A DNA stretch of 64,000 nt from Ferruginibacter yonginensis (lineage in GTDB: Bacteria > Bacteroidota > Bacteroidia > Chitinophagales > Chitinophagaceae): contig NZ_JBHSCZ010000004.1 of assembly GCF_042651465.1 (NCBI RefSeq), positions 62,001 to 126,000 on the forward strand. Reading direction: 5' to 3'. Shown here one piece after another: positions 17,890 through 26,519 of this stretch. Position 1 is the stretch's first letter; each line of letters begins with the position of its first letter. The notes under the pieces were generated by a model, which did no database searches, was not told the DNA's origin, and saw nothing but the letters and a program-made list of their open reading frames with translations. Both the position numbers and the translations under genes were made by a program.

Positions 17890-18720
17890 TTAAAATCGAA
17901 TGGTGAAATGTTGCTTTACTTTAAAATCCTTTTTAAAAAATACAATACCAATAAAAAATAAATCAATACTCAATGTTACACTTTCATGTGCTTTAATATA
18001 CGCCCATGCAGCTTCCATTTCTGCACTCCAATGTATATCATCAAAAACCATACAACCTTCCTCATTCATTGCAGCTAATAACTGATGAAAATAGTTGATG
18101 GTGGGTTGTTTACGGTGGTTACCATCAATAAAAACTAAATCTATTTTAGGGTTTAATTGTAAGTATTGTGAAAGGGTAATATCAAAATTACCTTCAATTA
18201 ATTTAATGTTGGTATATTGATGTTGTTTAAAATAATGCTGTGCTATTTTTGCTACTTGTGGCGCTCCTTCCATTGTAACCACACTTGGTTTGTTTTGTGC
18301 AGCCGCTATATAACAAGTTGTAACACCTAATGAAGTACCTAACTCAACCACTTGCTGGTATTGATAATATTGTATCATACGCATGAGCAAGGCGCTATAT
18401 TTTTTGGGTTTTAGTGATGATGCTGCTATATCTTTTATACGACGTTGCTTTGTTTTGATGACGGTTGAACCTGCCCCAAAATCAGCCACTTCAATAGTTT
18501 GTGTATTTTGTAATAACTCCTTACGGCTATTTTCAATAGTGTTATAAGCGGCATATTTTTTACGATCGTTTAATACAAACTTGATAAAATTAAAAACAAA
18601 GGGAGAGTGCACACCATGCCCCTTACCGTTTGCCGAAGTAAGGTAATATTGAATATATTTTTTAGCTAATTGAAAACGAGTATACACAAAACTTATTTGG
18701 TTGGAGTAATTTTTTGCCAA
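17890..18720 (-). CDS. Class I SAM-dependent methyltransferase
   Basis: A 276-residue methyltransferase of unknown substrate. The Rossmann signature is VVELGTSLGVTTCYIAAA (about 125-142), followed by VVTMEGAP, the acidic DLVFIDGNHRKQPTINYF block and FDDIHWSAEMEAAW, which resemble small-molecule O-methyltransferases (Methyltransf_24 type). The N-terminal 100 residues have a GKGHGVHSPFVFNFI motif seen in Bacteroidota homologues. The chosen start overlaps the end of folA by 28 bp, so translational coupling is likely; a later start cannot be excluded. Confidence 0.8.
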   Translation of the reverse strand: MAKNYSNQISFVYTRFQLAKKYIQYYLTSANGKGHGVHSPFVFNFIKFVLNDRKKYAAYNTIENSRKELLQNTQTIEVADFGAGSTVIKTKQRRIKDIAASSLKPKKYSALLMRMIQYYQYQQVVELGTSLGVTTCYIAAAQNKPSVVTMEGAPQVAKIAQHYFKQHQYTNIKLIEGNFDITLSQYLQLNPKIDLVFIDGNHRKQPTINYFHQLLAAMNEEGCMVFDDIHWSAEMEAAWAYIKAHESVTLSIDLFFIGIVFFKKDFKVKQHFTIRF

Positions 18721-19196
18721 GTTTCAAATGTCATATCAAAGGCATTTTTTTCATCTTTAGTAACAGTATAACTTTTTGTAAGTTCCCATAAATTGGTATC
18801 TATTTCAGGGAAAAAAGTATCGCCATCAATTTGCGTATGTACCCTAGTTAAATAAATAATATCAGCAATAGCCATTGATTGTCGATAAATTTCGCCGCCA
18901 CCTGTTATAAAAATTTCGTTACAATTACTTGTTGCAGCTTTATCAATAGCACTTTGTAATGTAGTAGCAGTAAGGGTATTAGGCGATTGCCACTCAGCAT
19001 TACTTGTAACTACAATATTAAGCCTACCTGGCAAAGGCTTACCTACTGATTCAAATGTTTTTCTACCCATAATAACGGGCATACCCCAAGTGGTGTTTTT
19101 AAAAAACTTTAAATCAACTGGCAAATGCCACAACAATTTATTTTGATGGCCAATAGCATTGTTTGATGATGCTGCTACAATGATGGATATTTTCAA
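18693..19196 (-). CDS. folA: Dihydrofolate reductase
   Basis: A 167-residue enzyme that reduces dihydrofolate to tetrahydrofolate with NADPH. The family sequence is evident: ISIIVAASSNNAIGHQNKLLWHLPVDLKFFKN, MGRKTFESVGKPLPGRLNIVVT, FITGGGEIYRQSM and the C-terminal FDMTFETWQ. It lies 30 bp after thyA. The pairing is functionally logical because thymidylate synthase generates the dihydrofolate that this enzyme recycles. Confidence 0.96.
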   Translation of the reverse strand: MKISIIVAASSNNAIGHQNKLLWHLPVDLKFFKNTTWGMPVIMGRKTFESVGKPLPGRLNIVVTSNAEWQSPNTLTATTLQSAIDKAATSNCNEIFITGGGEIYRQSMAIADIIYLTRVHTQIDGDTFFPEIDTNLWELTKSYTVTKDEKNAFDMTFETWQKITPTK

Positions 19197-19226
19197 TGAA
19201 ATATTTTTAGTAATGTTTTTAAAAAA

Positions 19227-20042
19227 TTATACAGCTACAGGTGCTTTAATGGCTTCATGTGATTGATAATTTACCAACTCAAAATCAGCATAAGTAAAAC
19301 TAAAAATATCTTTTACATTTTTATTGATATGCATTTGTGGTAAAGGGAAAGGGCTTCTCGTTAACTGCAATTTAGCTTGTTCAAAATGATTACTATACAA
19401 ATGTACATCGCCAAAGCTATGCACAAAATCGCCTAACTCCATATCAACCACTTGTGCAATCATCATGGTTAGTAATGCATACGAAGCAATATTGAAAGGT
19501 ACTCCCAAAAACACATCAGCACTTCGTTGGTAGAGCTGACAACTCAATTTTCGTTTTCCTGTAACTGCATCTGGCGCACTGGTGTAAAATTGAAACAAAC
19601 AATGGCAAGGCATTAATTTCATTTTTGGCAAATCAGCTACGTTCCAAGCACTGATGATGATTCTACGACTATCGGGGTTGTGTTGTAGTTGATGAATAAC
19701 ATCTTTTACTTGATCGTACAACTGACCATCAGCCCCTTCCCAACTACGCCATTGTTTACCGTACACCGGACCTAAATCGCCGTTTTCATCAGCCCACTCA
19801 TCCCATATTTTTACTTGATGCTCTTTTAAATAACCAATATTGGTATCGCCTTTTAAAAACCATAATAGCTCATGTATAATACTTTTTAAATGCACTTTTT
19901 TGGTTGTTACCAATGGAAAGCCTTCGGCCAAATTAAAGCGCATTTGATAACCAAAAATACTACGTGTACCCGTGCCTGTTCGGTCACTTTTATCAGTACC
20001 GTTATCTAAAATATGTTGTAATAAATGATGGTATTGTTGCAT
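19227..20042 (-). CDS. thyA: Thymidylate synthase
   Basis: A 271-residue enzyme that methylates dUMP to dTMP using methylene-tetrahydrofolate. The nucleophile is Cys146 in LMPCHCLFQFY. Other conserved blocks are DRTGTGTRSIFG, TTKKVHLKSIIHELLWFLKGDTN, DSRRIIISAWN and QRSADVFLGVPFNIASYALL. It is slightly longer than the 264-residue E. coli enzyme through a small insert near TSAPDAVTGKRK. It is first in the thyA-folA-methyltransferase run. Confidence 0.97.
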   Translation of the reverse strand: MQQYHHLLQHILDNGTDKSDRTGTGTRSIFGYQMRFNLAEGFPLVTTKKVHLKSIIHELLWFLKGDTNIGYLKEHQVKIWDEWADENGDLGPVYGKQWRSWEGADGQLYDQVKDVIHQLQHNPDSRRIIISAWNVADLPKMKLMPCHCLFQFYTSAPDAVTGKRKLSCQLYQRSADVFLGVPFNIASYALLTMMIAQVVDMELGDFVHSFGDVHLYSNHFEQAKLQLTRSPFPLPQMHINKNVKDIFSFTYADFELVNYQSHEAIKAPVAV

Positions 20043-20147
20043 GCTTGCAAATTAATCAATTATCAATTTAACCTCAACTAAACTGTTACTTACTTATAAA
20101 GGTGTTTTAAACACTGTACAAAAACCAACCCTTATCAACATTCGTGT

Positions 20148-20155
20148 TAACTTTG
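20148..20155 (+). promoter_or_regulatory. Candidate -7 box for the Ldh-family gene
   Basis: TAACTTTG matches TAnnTTTG and ends 4 bp before the ATG at 20160, suggesting a near-leaderless transcript. No clear TTG lies at the -33 position. Confidence 0.4.
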
Positions 20156-20159
20156 CCAT

Positions 20160-21236
20160 ATGGAACAACGCTTTACATACCAACAACTTTTTAATTTTAC
20201 AGAACGTATTTTTTTAGCCATTGGTTGCACGGCACATGATGCTACAATTGCAGCAGAAAGCTTGCTCAGTGCCGATTTAAGAGGGGTTGATAGCCATGGT
20301 GTTGCTCGTTTGAGTGGTTATGTTCGTTTATGGGAAGCCAAACGAGTAAACGCTAACCCAACTTTAAAAATTATACATGAAACACCTTCTACCGCAGTGG
20401 TTGATGGTGATGCTGGTTTAGGTTTGGTAGTAGCGCCTTTTGCCATGCAAGTGGCAATTGACAAAGCCAAAAATGTAGGTACCGGTTGGGTAAGTGTGCA
20501 ACATAGTAACCATTTTGGTATTGCAGGTAAACATGCCATGATGGCCCTACCCCATGATATGATTGGGATTGCTATGACCAACGCTTCCGCATTGGTAGCA
20601 CCTACTTTTGCCAAACAAAAAATGCTGGGCACTAACCCAATTGCTGTTGCAATACCAGCTGGCAAACAAGCCCCTTTTGTGGCTGATTTTGCTACTACCA
20701 CTGCTGCTAATGGTAAATTAGAAATTTTGCAACGTAAAAATAAGCCTGTACCACAAGGTTGGGTGCAAAATAAAGACGGTGCAGCTAGTAATAATGCACA
20801 TGCATTAAAAGAAGGAGGTGCTTTATTACCATTAGGTGGTAATAGAGAGGGCAGCAGCCATAAAGGTTATATGCTGGGCAGTATTGTTGATATTTTTTCA
20901 GGGGTTTTAAGTGGTGCTAATTTTGGGCCATGGGTACCGCCTTTTCCGGCTTATATACCAATGCCTGAAAATATGCCCGGACAAGGCATTGGACATTTTT
21001 TTGGGGCCATGCGTATAGATGCTTTTAGAACTGCTGATGCATTTAAAAAAGATATGGACCAATGGATAGCGGCTTTTAAAAATGCTACGCCGATTGATGT
21101 TAATGAACCTGTAATTATACCTGGTGAACCAGAAGTTATTTTTGAAAATGATAGAATGATTAACGGTATACCTTTATTACCAGCCGTAGTAACCGATTTA
21201 CAACAATTGGGTGAAAATTTAGGGGTGATTTTTTAA
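20160..21236 (+). CDS. Ldh family (malate/L-lactate/ureidoglycolate) oxidoreductase
   Basis: A 358-residue NAD(P)H-dependent oxidoreductase of the Ldh_2 (YlbC/ComC/ComD) family, distinct from classical lactate dehydrogenase. Typical blocks are ADLRGVDSHGVARL (about 43-56), GWVSVQHSNHFGIAGKHAMMAL with the catalytic His, GTNPIAVAIPAG, and GGNREGSSHKGYMLG. The exact substrate (malate, sulfolactate, ureidoglycolate or another 2-hydroxy acid) cannot be told from sequence. It is a single gene, divergent from thyA. Confidence 0.9.
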   Translation: MEQRFTYQQLFNFTERIFLAIGCTAHDATIAAESLLSADLRGVDSHGVARLSGYVRLWEAKRVNANPTLKIIHETPSTAVVDGDAGLGLVVAPFAMQVAIDKAKNVGTGWVSVQHSNHFGIAGKHAMMALPHDMIGIAMTNASALVAPTFAKQKMLGTNPIAVAIPAGKQAPFVADFATTTAANGKLEILQRKNKPVPQGWVQNKDGAASNNAHALKEGGALLPLGGNREGSSHKGYMLGSIVDIFSGVLSGANFGPWVPPFPAYIPMPENMPGQGIGHFFGAMRIDAFRTADAFKKDMDQWIAAFKNATPIDVNEPVIIPGEPEVIFENDRMINGIPLLPAVVTDLQQLGENLGVIF

Positions 21237-21406
21237 AGTGTAGCTACTTGCGTTTGTACGTGAGGGATTGTAATGGAAAGCCCACAGGCAATGGCGGAGG
21301 TACGACGGTATTGCCGAGGACTTGCAATGAAAAGCCCGACCCCGACGCTTGAACCTATTTGAAAAAATTATACTGCATATTAGCGGCGGGGGCACGCCAA
21401 AAACCG
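21237..21406. repeat. GC-rich intergenic island, copy 2 of a probable dispersed repeat family
   Basis: This GC-rich, non-coding stretch sits between the Ldh-family gene and the second DUF962 gene. Its reverse complement shares an ordered series of short blocks with 9582-9699, including GCGTGCCC, CGGGCTTTTC, CTCGGCA and ATCCCTCACG. It begins immediately after the Ldh stop. The composition contrast with neighbouring AT-rich gaps is obvious. Confidence 0.55.
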
Positions 21407-21880
21407 TTATAATTGTATGCCTATTTTTTTGTAAATAAAACTCATGAGCCAAGCTGGACCAATCATTAAAAATTGAATATCTTTTAAAAATGAAGGCTTT
21501 TTGCCTTCAATTTTATGGCCATAAAACTGACCTACCCATGCTGTTACAAAAATAATAACACCTACCAACCATAAAGGCATAAAAGCAGCCTGCTCCAAGG
21601 TATAACATAAAAATAAACAGGCACTACTAAATAACAACATACCTATTGCTAAGGTTAAAGAAAGGGTAGCATAATAGGCTATTACCAATGCAATGGTTAT
21701 AAATGCTACGTTTACTGGCACACCTCCCACACCTCCAATTGCAAACGGCAATTTAATACTATATAACAGTGCTGTTACAGAAAAAAAGATGGCTGGTACA
21801 CATACCCAATGAATTAATTTATTAGTTTGGTTAGTATGGCTTTCACCATACTCAGTTAGCCAATCAGTGATTGTACGCAT
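21407..21880 (-). CDS. DUF962 / Mpo1-like membrane protein, second paralogue
   Basis: A 157-residue protein of the YGL010w/Mpo1-like family. It has the motif YGESHTNQTNKLIHWVCVPAIFFSV near the N-terminus, four hydrophobic segments (about 27-45, 53-75, 77-95 and 100-125) and the conserved VGQFYGHKIEGKKPSFL motif near residue 120. It is closer in length and motif order to canonical YGL010w proteins than the 116-residue paralogue at 1840-2190. A fatty-acid oxidation role is inferred only from yeast Mpo1. Confidence 0.85.
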   Translation of the reverse strand: MRTITDWLTEYGESHTNQTNKLIHWVCVPAIFFSVTALLYSIKLPFAIGGVGGVPVNVAFITIALVIAYYATLSLTLAIGMLLFSSACLFLCYTLEQAAFMPLWLVGVIIFVTAWVGQFYGHKIEGKKPSFLKDIQFLMIGPAWLMSFIYKKIGIQL

Positions 21881-21968
21881 AAATCAAATTTTGTACAACA
21901 AATTAATAAAAATTAAAACATTTTTAAAATCTATACAATAAAATGACATAAGTGGTCGTTTTACATAT

Positions 21969-22028
21969 GGTTTTTCATAGGATATTGGATTAATACGGGC
22001 TGAGATTTCTATCACGGCCCCTTTTTTT
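21969..22028 (+). repeat. Dispersed 60 bp element, copy A, ending in a terminator-like hairpin
   Basis: The sequence begins GGTTTTTCATAGG-ATATTGGATT and ends in a hairpin (GGGC...TCACGGCCC) followed by T7. An equivalent element lies at 34931-34993 on the opposite strand; about 52 of 64 aligned positions match by eye, and the hairpin and T-run are kept while the stem sequence varies. It is in the convergent gap between the DUF962 gene and queA. It could be a small RNA with its terminator, or a mobile repeat. Confidence 0.65.
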
Positions 22029-22040
22029 ATCCCTAAATGA

Positions 22041-22067
22041 AAAAACGCCCCAAAATGGAGCGTTTTT
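22041..22067. terminator. Intrinsic terminator after queA
   Basis: A 12 bp stem with one mismatch (22041-22052 with 22056-22067), a 3-base loop and A/T flanks. It lies about 21 bp past the queA stop on the minus strand. Confidence 0.75.
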
Positions 22068-22088
22068 AAAACTTATAAATGGTAGATG

Positions 22089-23138
22089 TTAGATGATTAA
22101 CATAGCATCACCATAACTAAAGAAACGGTATTTATCTTTTATTGCTTTTTTATACGCTTCCATAATTAAATCGTACCCAGCAAAGGCACAGCCCATAATT
22201 AACAAACTTGTTTTAGGAAGGTGGAAGTTGGTTACCAAAGCATCAGCAATATTAAAAGTGTATGGTGGGTGAATAAAATTGTTCGTCCAACCTTCAGATG
22301 GTTTTAATAATTGTTGTGCAGTGTATGATGTTTCCATAGCCCTCATGGTAGTGGTGCCGATAGAGCAAATTCTATGTCCGCCTGCTTTTGCTTTGTTTAC
22401 AATACTACAAGCGGTTTCATCAATTTTATAATATTCGGCATCCATTTTATGTTTGCTCAAATCTTCTACCTCAATAGGGCGGAAAGTACCTAAACCGGTG
22501 TGTAAAGTAACTTCTGCAAAACGAACACCTTTAATTTCGAGTTTTTTAATCAACTCTCTACTAAAGTGTAAACCTGCAGTTGGGGCAGCTACTGCACCTT
22601 CATGCTTTGCATATACAGTTTGGTATCTTTCTTTATCTTCTTCTTCTGGCTTGCGTTTAATGTATTTTGGCAATGGCGTTTCACCCATAAATTCGAGCAT
22701 GGCTCTAAATTCATCTTCAGTACCATCCCATAGAAAACGAATGGTTCTACCACGGCTGGTTGTGTTATCAATAACTTCAGCAACCAATTCATCGTTTTCA
22801 CCAAAATATAGTTTATTACCTACCCTAATTTTACGTGCTGGGTCAACAATAACATCCCACAATTTGTTGGCTTTATTTAATTCCCTTAACAAGAACACTT
22901 CAATTTTTGCGCCTGTTTTTTCTTTACGACCGTACATACGAGCAGGAAACACTTTGGTGTTATTCACTACAAATACGTCTTTGTCATCAAAATACTCTTG
23001 AATATCGTTGAAAAGCCTGTTTTCAATGTTACCGGTTTTACGGTTTACGACCATCAGGCGGCTATCTTCCCTTTTTTTGGTAGGATTTTGTGCAATGAGG
23101 TTTAGGGGTAAGTCGAATGTAAATTGAGATAATTTCAT
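22089..23138 (-). CDS. queA: S-adenosylmethionine:tRNA ribosyltransferase-isomerase
   Basis: A 349-residue enzyme that transfers the ribosyl moiety of SAM to 7-aminomethyl-7-deazaguanine in tRNA, forming epoxyqueuosine. Conserved segments include KLSQFTFDLPLNLIAQNPTKKREDSRLMVV, VNNTKVFPARMYGRK, the GAVAAPTAGLHFSRELIKKL block, VTLHTGLGTFRPIEVED and ALVTNFHLPKTSLLIM. Length matches the family. It is probably transcribed from its own promoter at about 23251. No other queuosine gene is in the window. Confidence 0.96.
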   Translation of the reverse strand: MKLSQFTFDLPLNLIAQNPTKKREDSRLMVVNRKTGNIENRLFNDIQEYFDDKDVFVVNNTKVFPARMYGRKEKTGAKIEVFLLRELNKANKLWDVIVDPARKIRVGNKLYFGENDELVAEVIDNTTSRGRTIRFLWDGTEDEFRAMLEFMGETPLPKYIKRKPEEEDKERYQTVYAKHEGAVAAPTAGLHFSRELIKKLEIKGVRFAEVTLHTGLGTFRPIEVEDLSKHKMDAEYYKIDETACSIVNKAKAGGHRICSIGTTTMRAMETSYTAQQLLKPSEGWTNNFIHPPYTFNIADALVTNFHLPKTSLLIMGCAFAGYDLIMEAYKKAIKDKYRFFSYGDAMLII

Positions 23139-23250
23139 GCAATAAACTTGTTTTATGATTTATTACATACCGTGTAGTACATTACTACTGAAAAAAGCCT
23201 TTTTTATTGTGTAGGCACTTATCATGTTACGGCATGATTTTAAAAGTGTG

Positions 23251-23258
23251 CAAAGATA
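23251..23258 (-). promoter_or_regulatory. Candidate -7 box for queA
   Basis: The minus strand reads TATCTTTG, an exact TAnnTTTG match, leaving a leader of about 105 nt before the queA ATG. The leader holds a small inverted repeat, ATCATG/CATGAT (23221-23238). No convincing -33 TTG was found. Confidence 0.45.
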
Positions 23259-23276
23259 GTGATTTTTTGGATATTA

Positions 23277-24965
23277 TCACCATTTTTCATGGTTAGGTAA
23301 GGCAGCTAGCAGTTCTTTTGTGTAAGCATGTTGGGGGTTAAAAAATACATCATTCACCTTTCCGGTTTCAACAATAACGCCCTGTTGCATTACCATAACT
23401 CGGTTACAGAGGTATTGCACCACTGCCAAATCATGCGATATAAAAATAGCGGTAAATGAGTGGGAAGCTTTTAGTTCATTAATTAAGTTGAGTACTTGAG
23501 CTTGTACACTAACATCTAAAGCTGCCACACTTTCATCAAACACCAAAAACGAAGGCTCCACCGCTAAGGCACGAGCAATACAAATTCGTTGGCGTTGGCC
23601 ACCACTTAATTGGTGTGGAAATTTATGGATGGTACTAGCAGGCATATTTACCTGTGCTAATAATTGTAAAGTAGCTTGTTGTTGTTGCTTTTTACTGCCA
23701 AATTTTTGATGTACCACCATGGGCTCCATAATGGCATCGCCAATGCTAATACGAGGGTTTAATGATCCATAGGGATCTTGAAAAACCATTTGCATTTGGC
23801 TACGAACTTGCTTCATTTGTGCAGCCGTAGCGTTTGATATTACTTGTTGGTTTAATGTAATGCTACCTTCAGTTAGAGGCTGTAAACCTAATATAGCATT
23901 GCCCAAGGTTGTTTTACCGCAGCCACTTTCCCCTACTATCCCTATAATTTCATTTTTGTATACATCAAAGCTTACCTTATTTACCGCTGTAAACAACTGT
24001 GTGGGCTTGCCGAATATATTTTTTTTAACAGGGTACTGTATGGTTACATTTTTAATTGATAATATGGGGTTACTTTCTATAACTGGGGCTGTTGCAATAG
24101 GTATTGGTACTAATGTTTGGTGCATTAAATGAGCTACAGTTGGTAAAGTAAAGCCTTTTTGAGCTGGGCTTGGTTTACACAACAATAATGCTTTGGTATA
24201 GGCATGTTGTGGTTGTTGCAGTACATTTTTGGTAGCACCTTGCTCAACCACATTGCCTTTATATAGCACCACTACATTTTCAGCAATAGCCGCTACTAAC
24301 GTTAAATCGTGGGTAATAAATAACACAGAAAGCTGGTGAGTATGCTGCAACTTTTTTATGAGCAGCAAAATATTTTTTTGTACCCTCACATCTAAAGCCG
24401 TAGTAGGTTCATCAGCAATTAATAATGCAGGGCCACAACTCATGGCCATCGCTATCATTACCCGTTGTTTTTGTCCACCACTTATTTGGTATGGGTATTT
24501 TTTAAATAATTGCTCCGGTTCGGGTAATTCAACCAATGTAAATAAATCAATCACTGCTTTTTTAGCGGCAGCTTTACTCAGTTTTTTATGCTGTATAATC
24601 GCTTCCATCACTTGGATACCGCAGGTATAAACGGGGTTAAGGGCCGTCATGGGTTCTTGAAAAATCATCGCTACCTTATTACCCCTTAATTGTTGCATAG
24701 CCTTTGCTGGCAACGTTAATAAGTTGGTAGTAGTTACATCATCTTCACTTAATAAAATTTCACCATTAATGGTTGCTTGCTTAGGTAGCAGTTGTAAAAA
24801 CGACAAAGCGGTTACAGATTTACCTGAACCGCTTTCGCCTATAAGTGCCGTAATTTGCCCACGAGGCACATTAAATGATATATTGTTGACCACGGTTGTT
24901 GCTAAGCCTTCATTATCACAAAATTGAATGTGTAAATTGTTTACTTGAACCAATGGTACACTCAT
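23277..24965 (-). CDS. ABC transporter with two fused ATPase domains (peptide/nickel type)
   Basis: A 562-residue protein with two complete ABC ATPase domains, as in GsiA/YejF of dipeptide or oligopeptide importers. Domain 1 (about 1-260) has Walker A GESGSGKS, signature SGGQKQR and Walker B LLIADEPT. Domain 2 (about 300-562) has GESGCGKT, LSGGQRQR and FLVFDES. The C-terminal oligo_HPY-type tails are present. No permease or binding-protein gene is adjacent, so the transported substrate and partners are unknown. The gene follows amn by 10 bp and is probably cotranscribed with it. Confidence 0.93.
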   Translation of the reverse strand: MSVPLVQVNNLHIQFCDNEGLATTVVNNISFNVPRGQITALIGESGSGKSVTALSFLQLLPKQATINGEILLSEDDVTTTNLLTLPAKAMQQLRGNKVAMIFQEPMTALNPVYTCGIQVMEAIIQHKKLSKAAAKKAVIDLFTLVELPEPEQLFKKYPYQISGGQKQRVMIAMAMSCGPALLIADEPTTALDVRVQKNILLLIKKLQHTHQLSVLFITHDLTLVAAIAENVVVLYKGNVVEQGATKNVLQQPQHAYTKALLLCKPSPAQKGFTLPTVAHLMHQTLVPIPIATAPVIESNPILSIKNVTIQYPVKKNIFGKPTQLFTAVNKVSFDVYKNEIIGIVGESGCGKTTLGNAILGLQPLTEGSITLNQQVISNATAAQMKQVRSQMQMVFQDPYGSLNPRISIGDAIMEPMVVHQKFGSKKQQQQATLQLLAQVNMPASTIHKFPHQLSGGQRQRICIARALAVEPSFLVFDESVAALDVSVQAQVLNLINELKASHSFTAIFISHDLAVVQYLCNRVMVMQQGVIVETGKVNDVFFNPQHAYTKELLAALPNHEKW

Positions 24966-24975
24966 CTTTTACGAA

Positions 24976-25746
24976 TTAAAACTTCAAATGCCTTACCGTT
25001 AAGCCATCGTTAATTAATTGCTTTAATGAGTCAATACCAATTTTTAAATGTCGCTCCACAAAATTGGCCGTTACATTTTTATCACTTGCTTCGGTTTTAA
25101 CTCCTTCTGGCACCATCGGGCTATCGCTCACTAACAACAAAGCGCCTGTTGGTATTTTATTATAAAAACCTACCGTAAAAATGGTAGCAGTTTCCATATC
25201 AATAGCGTAGGCCCTTACTTTTTGAAGGTACTCTTTAAATACTTCATCATGCTCCCAAACCCTGCGGTTAGTGGTGTAGCAAACACCCGTCCAGTAATCT
25301 TCTTCGTAATCTCTAATAGTAGTTGAAATGGCTTTTTGCAACGCAAACGCAGGTAGTGCAGGCACTTCTGGCGGAAAATAATCGTTACTAGTACCTTCAC
25401 CCCTTATAGCGGCAATAGGCAAAATTAAATCTCCTAGTTTATTGCGTTTTTTTAAGCCCCCACATTTACCTAAAAACAATACCGCTTTTGGTTCAATTGC
25501 GGTTAGTAAATCCATAATGGTGGCGGCACCTGGGCTACCCATACCAAAATTAATAATGGTAATATCATTGGCCGTAGCACACTGCATGGGCCTATCTTTT
25601 CCTATAATTTCAACTTCATTCCACTCAGCAAACATGGTAACATAATTGCTAAAGTTGGTTAATAAAATATATTTCCCAAATTGATCCAATGCCTGTCCGG
25701 TGTAACGTGGGAGCCAGTTGTCTACGATTTCTTCTCTTGATTTCAT
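24976..25746 (-). CDS. amn: AMP nucleosidase
   Basis: A 256-residue enzyme of the PNP/UDP phosphorylase fold that cleaves AMP to adenine and ribose 5-phosphate. Supporting segments are NFGMGSPGAATIMDLLTAIEPKAVLFLGKCGGLKKRNKLGD and the AIDMETATIFTVGF region, where the Met-Glu-Thr motif binds ribose. It matches the short Bacteroidota type, without the N-terminal extension of the E. coli enzyme. It sits upstream of the ABC ATPase gene. Confidence 0.9.
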   Translation of the reverse strand: MKSREEIVDNWLPRYTGQALDQFGKYILLTNFSNYVTMFAEWNEVEIIGKDRPMQCATANDITIINFGMGSPGAATIMDLLTAIEPKAVLFLGKCGGLKKRNKLGDLILPIAAIRGEGTSNDYFPPEVPALPAFALQKAISTTIRDYEEDYWTGVCYTTNRRVWEHDEVFKEYLQKVRAYAIDMETATIFTVGFYNKIPTGALLLVSDSPMVPEGVKTEASDKNVTANFVERHLKIGIDSLKQLINDGLTVRHLKF

Positions 25747-26078
25747 GTATTATTTTTTATTTTTTGTTGCATCAACCGCTATCAAAAAAACAACGATTGT
25801 TTTAAGTAGCCATCAATATTCATCTTTTTTATGATGCGGTTAAAATTACGAAATTTATTTTTGATGTATTTTTCAACAAATAGCTTAACCTTTTTATCAT
25901 TTATACTTTGGGGCGCTGTACCTACAAACCATAGCAGCAATGGTTCAGGCTATTTCGGGCTACGGTAGTACGCTACGCTACTACTGCCCCTACATATCCT
26001 GCAGCCCTTCAGCAGTGAATCTTTTTTCAACTTTTAGGTATTGTTTGTTCATCATGATTTTATTTACTTTCGTGTGGC
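25747..26078. other. Intergenic region with a GC-rich palindromic island
   Basis: This 332 bp gap lies between divergent amn and the HsdR-N-like gene. Most is AT-rich, but about 25911-26022 is GC-rich and contains the hairpin GTAGTA-CGCTACGC-TACTAC (within 25965-25986) and the blocks GGCTATTTCGGGCTAC and CTACATATCCTGCAGCCC. It looks like a third, more divergent member of the GC-rich island class at 9.6 and 21.3 kb. No ORF is supported. Confidence 0.4.
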
Positions 26079-26519
26079 ATGATACAAATTAATTACCCCA
26101 CTCAAAAACCAGCTATAAAAAGCCTACAAGGTAAAGAACTTATTTTTTGTGCTATTCGTAAACGCTGGTATGTTATTACGCCTGAGGAGTGGGTTCGGCA
26201 AAATTTTATTTTGTACCTCATTCATGTTTTACAATACCCGGCATCGCTTATAGCTGTTGAAAAACAAATTACTATTGGTGCCATCAAAAGGCGATTTGAT
26301 ATTGTGGTATACAAAAATGATGTACCCTACTTAGTTATAGAATGTAAAGAAATGAATGTGCCTTTAACCGAACAAACCCTTACACAAGTGTTGCATTACA
26401 ATGCCACTGTTAATGCGCCTTATTTGGCTATTACCAATGGTAATTACTGTAAAGCATTTTTAAAAACAGATAATGGTATGTACGAAATTTTTGAATTACC
26501 CACTGCTGCTACTCGTTAG
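26079..26519 (+). CDS. HsdR N-terminal domain-like protein (PD-(D/E)XK fold)
   Basis: A 146-residue protein matching the stand-alone 'type I restriction enzyme R protein N-terminus' family (HSDR_N_2). It has the likely nuclease-fold triad: an early Glu (about residue 40-65), RRFDIVVY with Asp, and LVIECKE with the ExK motif. Such short proteins are widespread in Bacteroidota outside restriction loci; no hsdM or hsdS gene is nearby, so a restriction role should not be assumed. Its 3' end overlaps the ada-like gene tail-to-tail by 11 bp. Confidence 0.8.
   Translation: MIQINYPTQKPAIKSLQGKELIFCAIRKRWYVITPEEWVRQNFILYLIHVLQYPASLIAVEKQITIGAIKRRFDIVVYKNDVPYLVIECKEMNVPLTEQTLTQVLHYNATVNAPYLAITNGNYCKAFLKTDNGMYEIFELPTAATR

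Noticed and set aside
21990..22030. GGGCTGAGA resembling part of a TPP riboswitch
   Set aside because: The rest of the thi-box is missing, and the downstream gene is convergent queA, not thiamine-related; the segment is explained by the dispersed element's hairpin.
26079..26519. Restriction-modification system
   Set aside because: Only a short HsdR-N-like domain is present; no helicase, methylase or specificity subunit is nearby.
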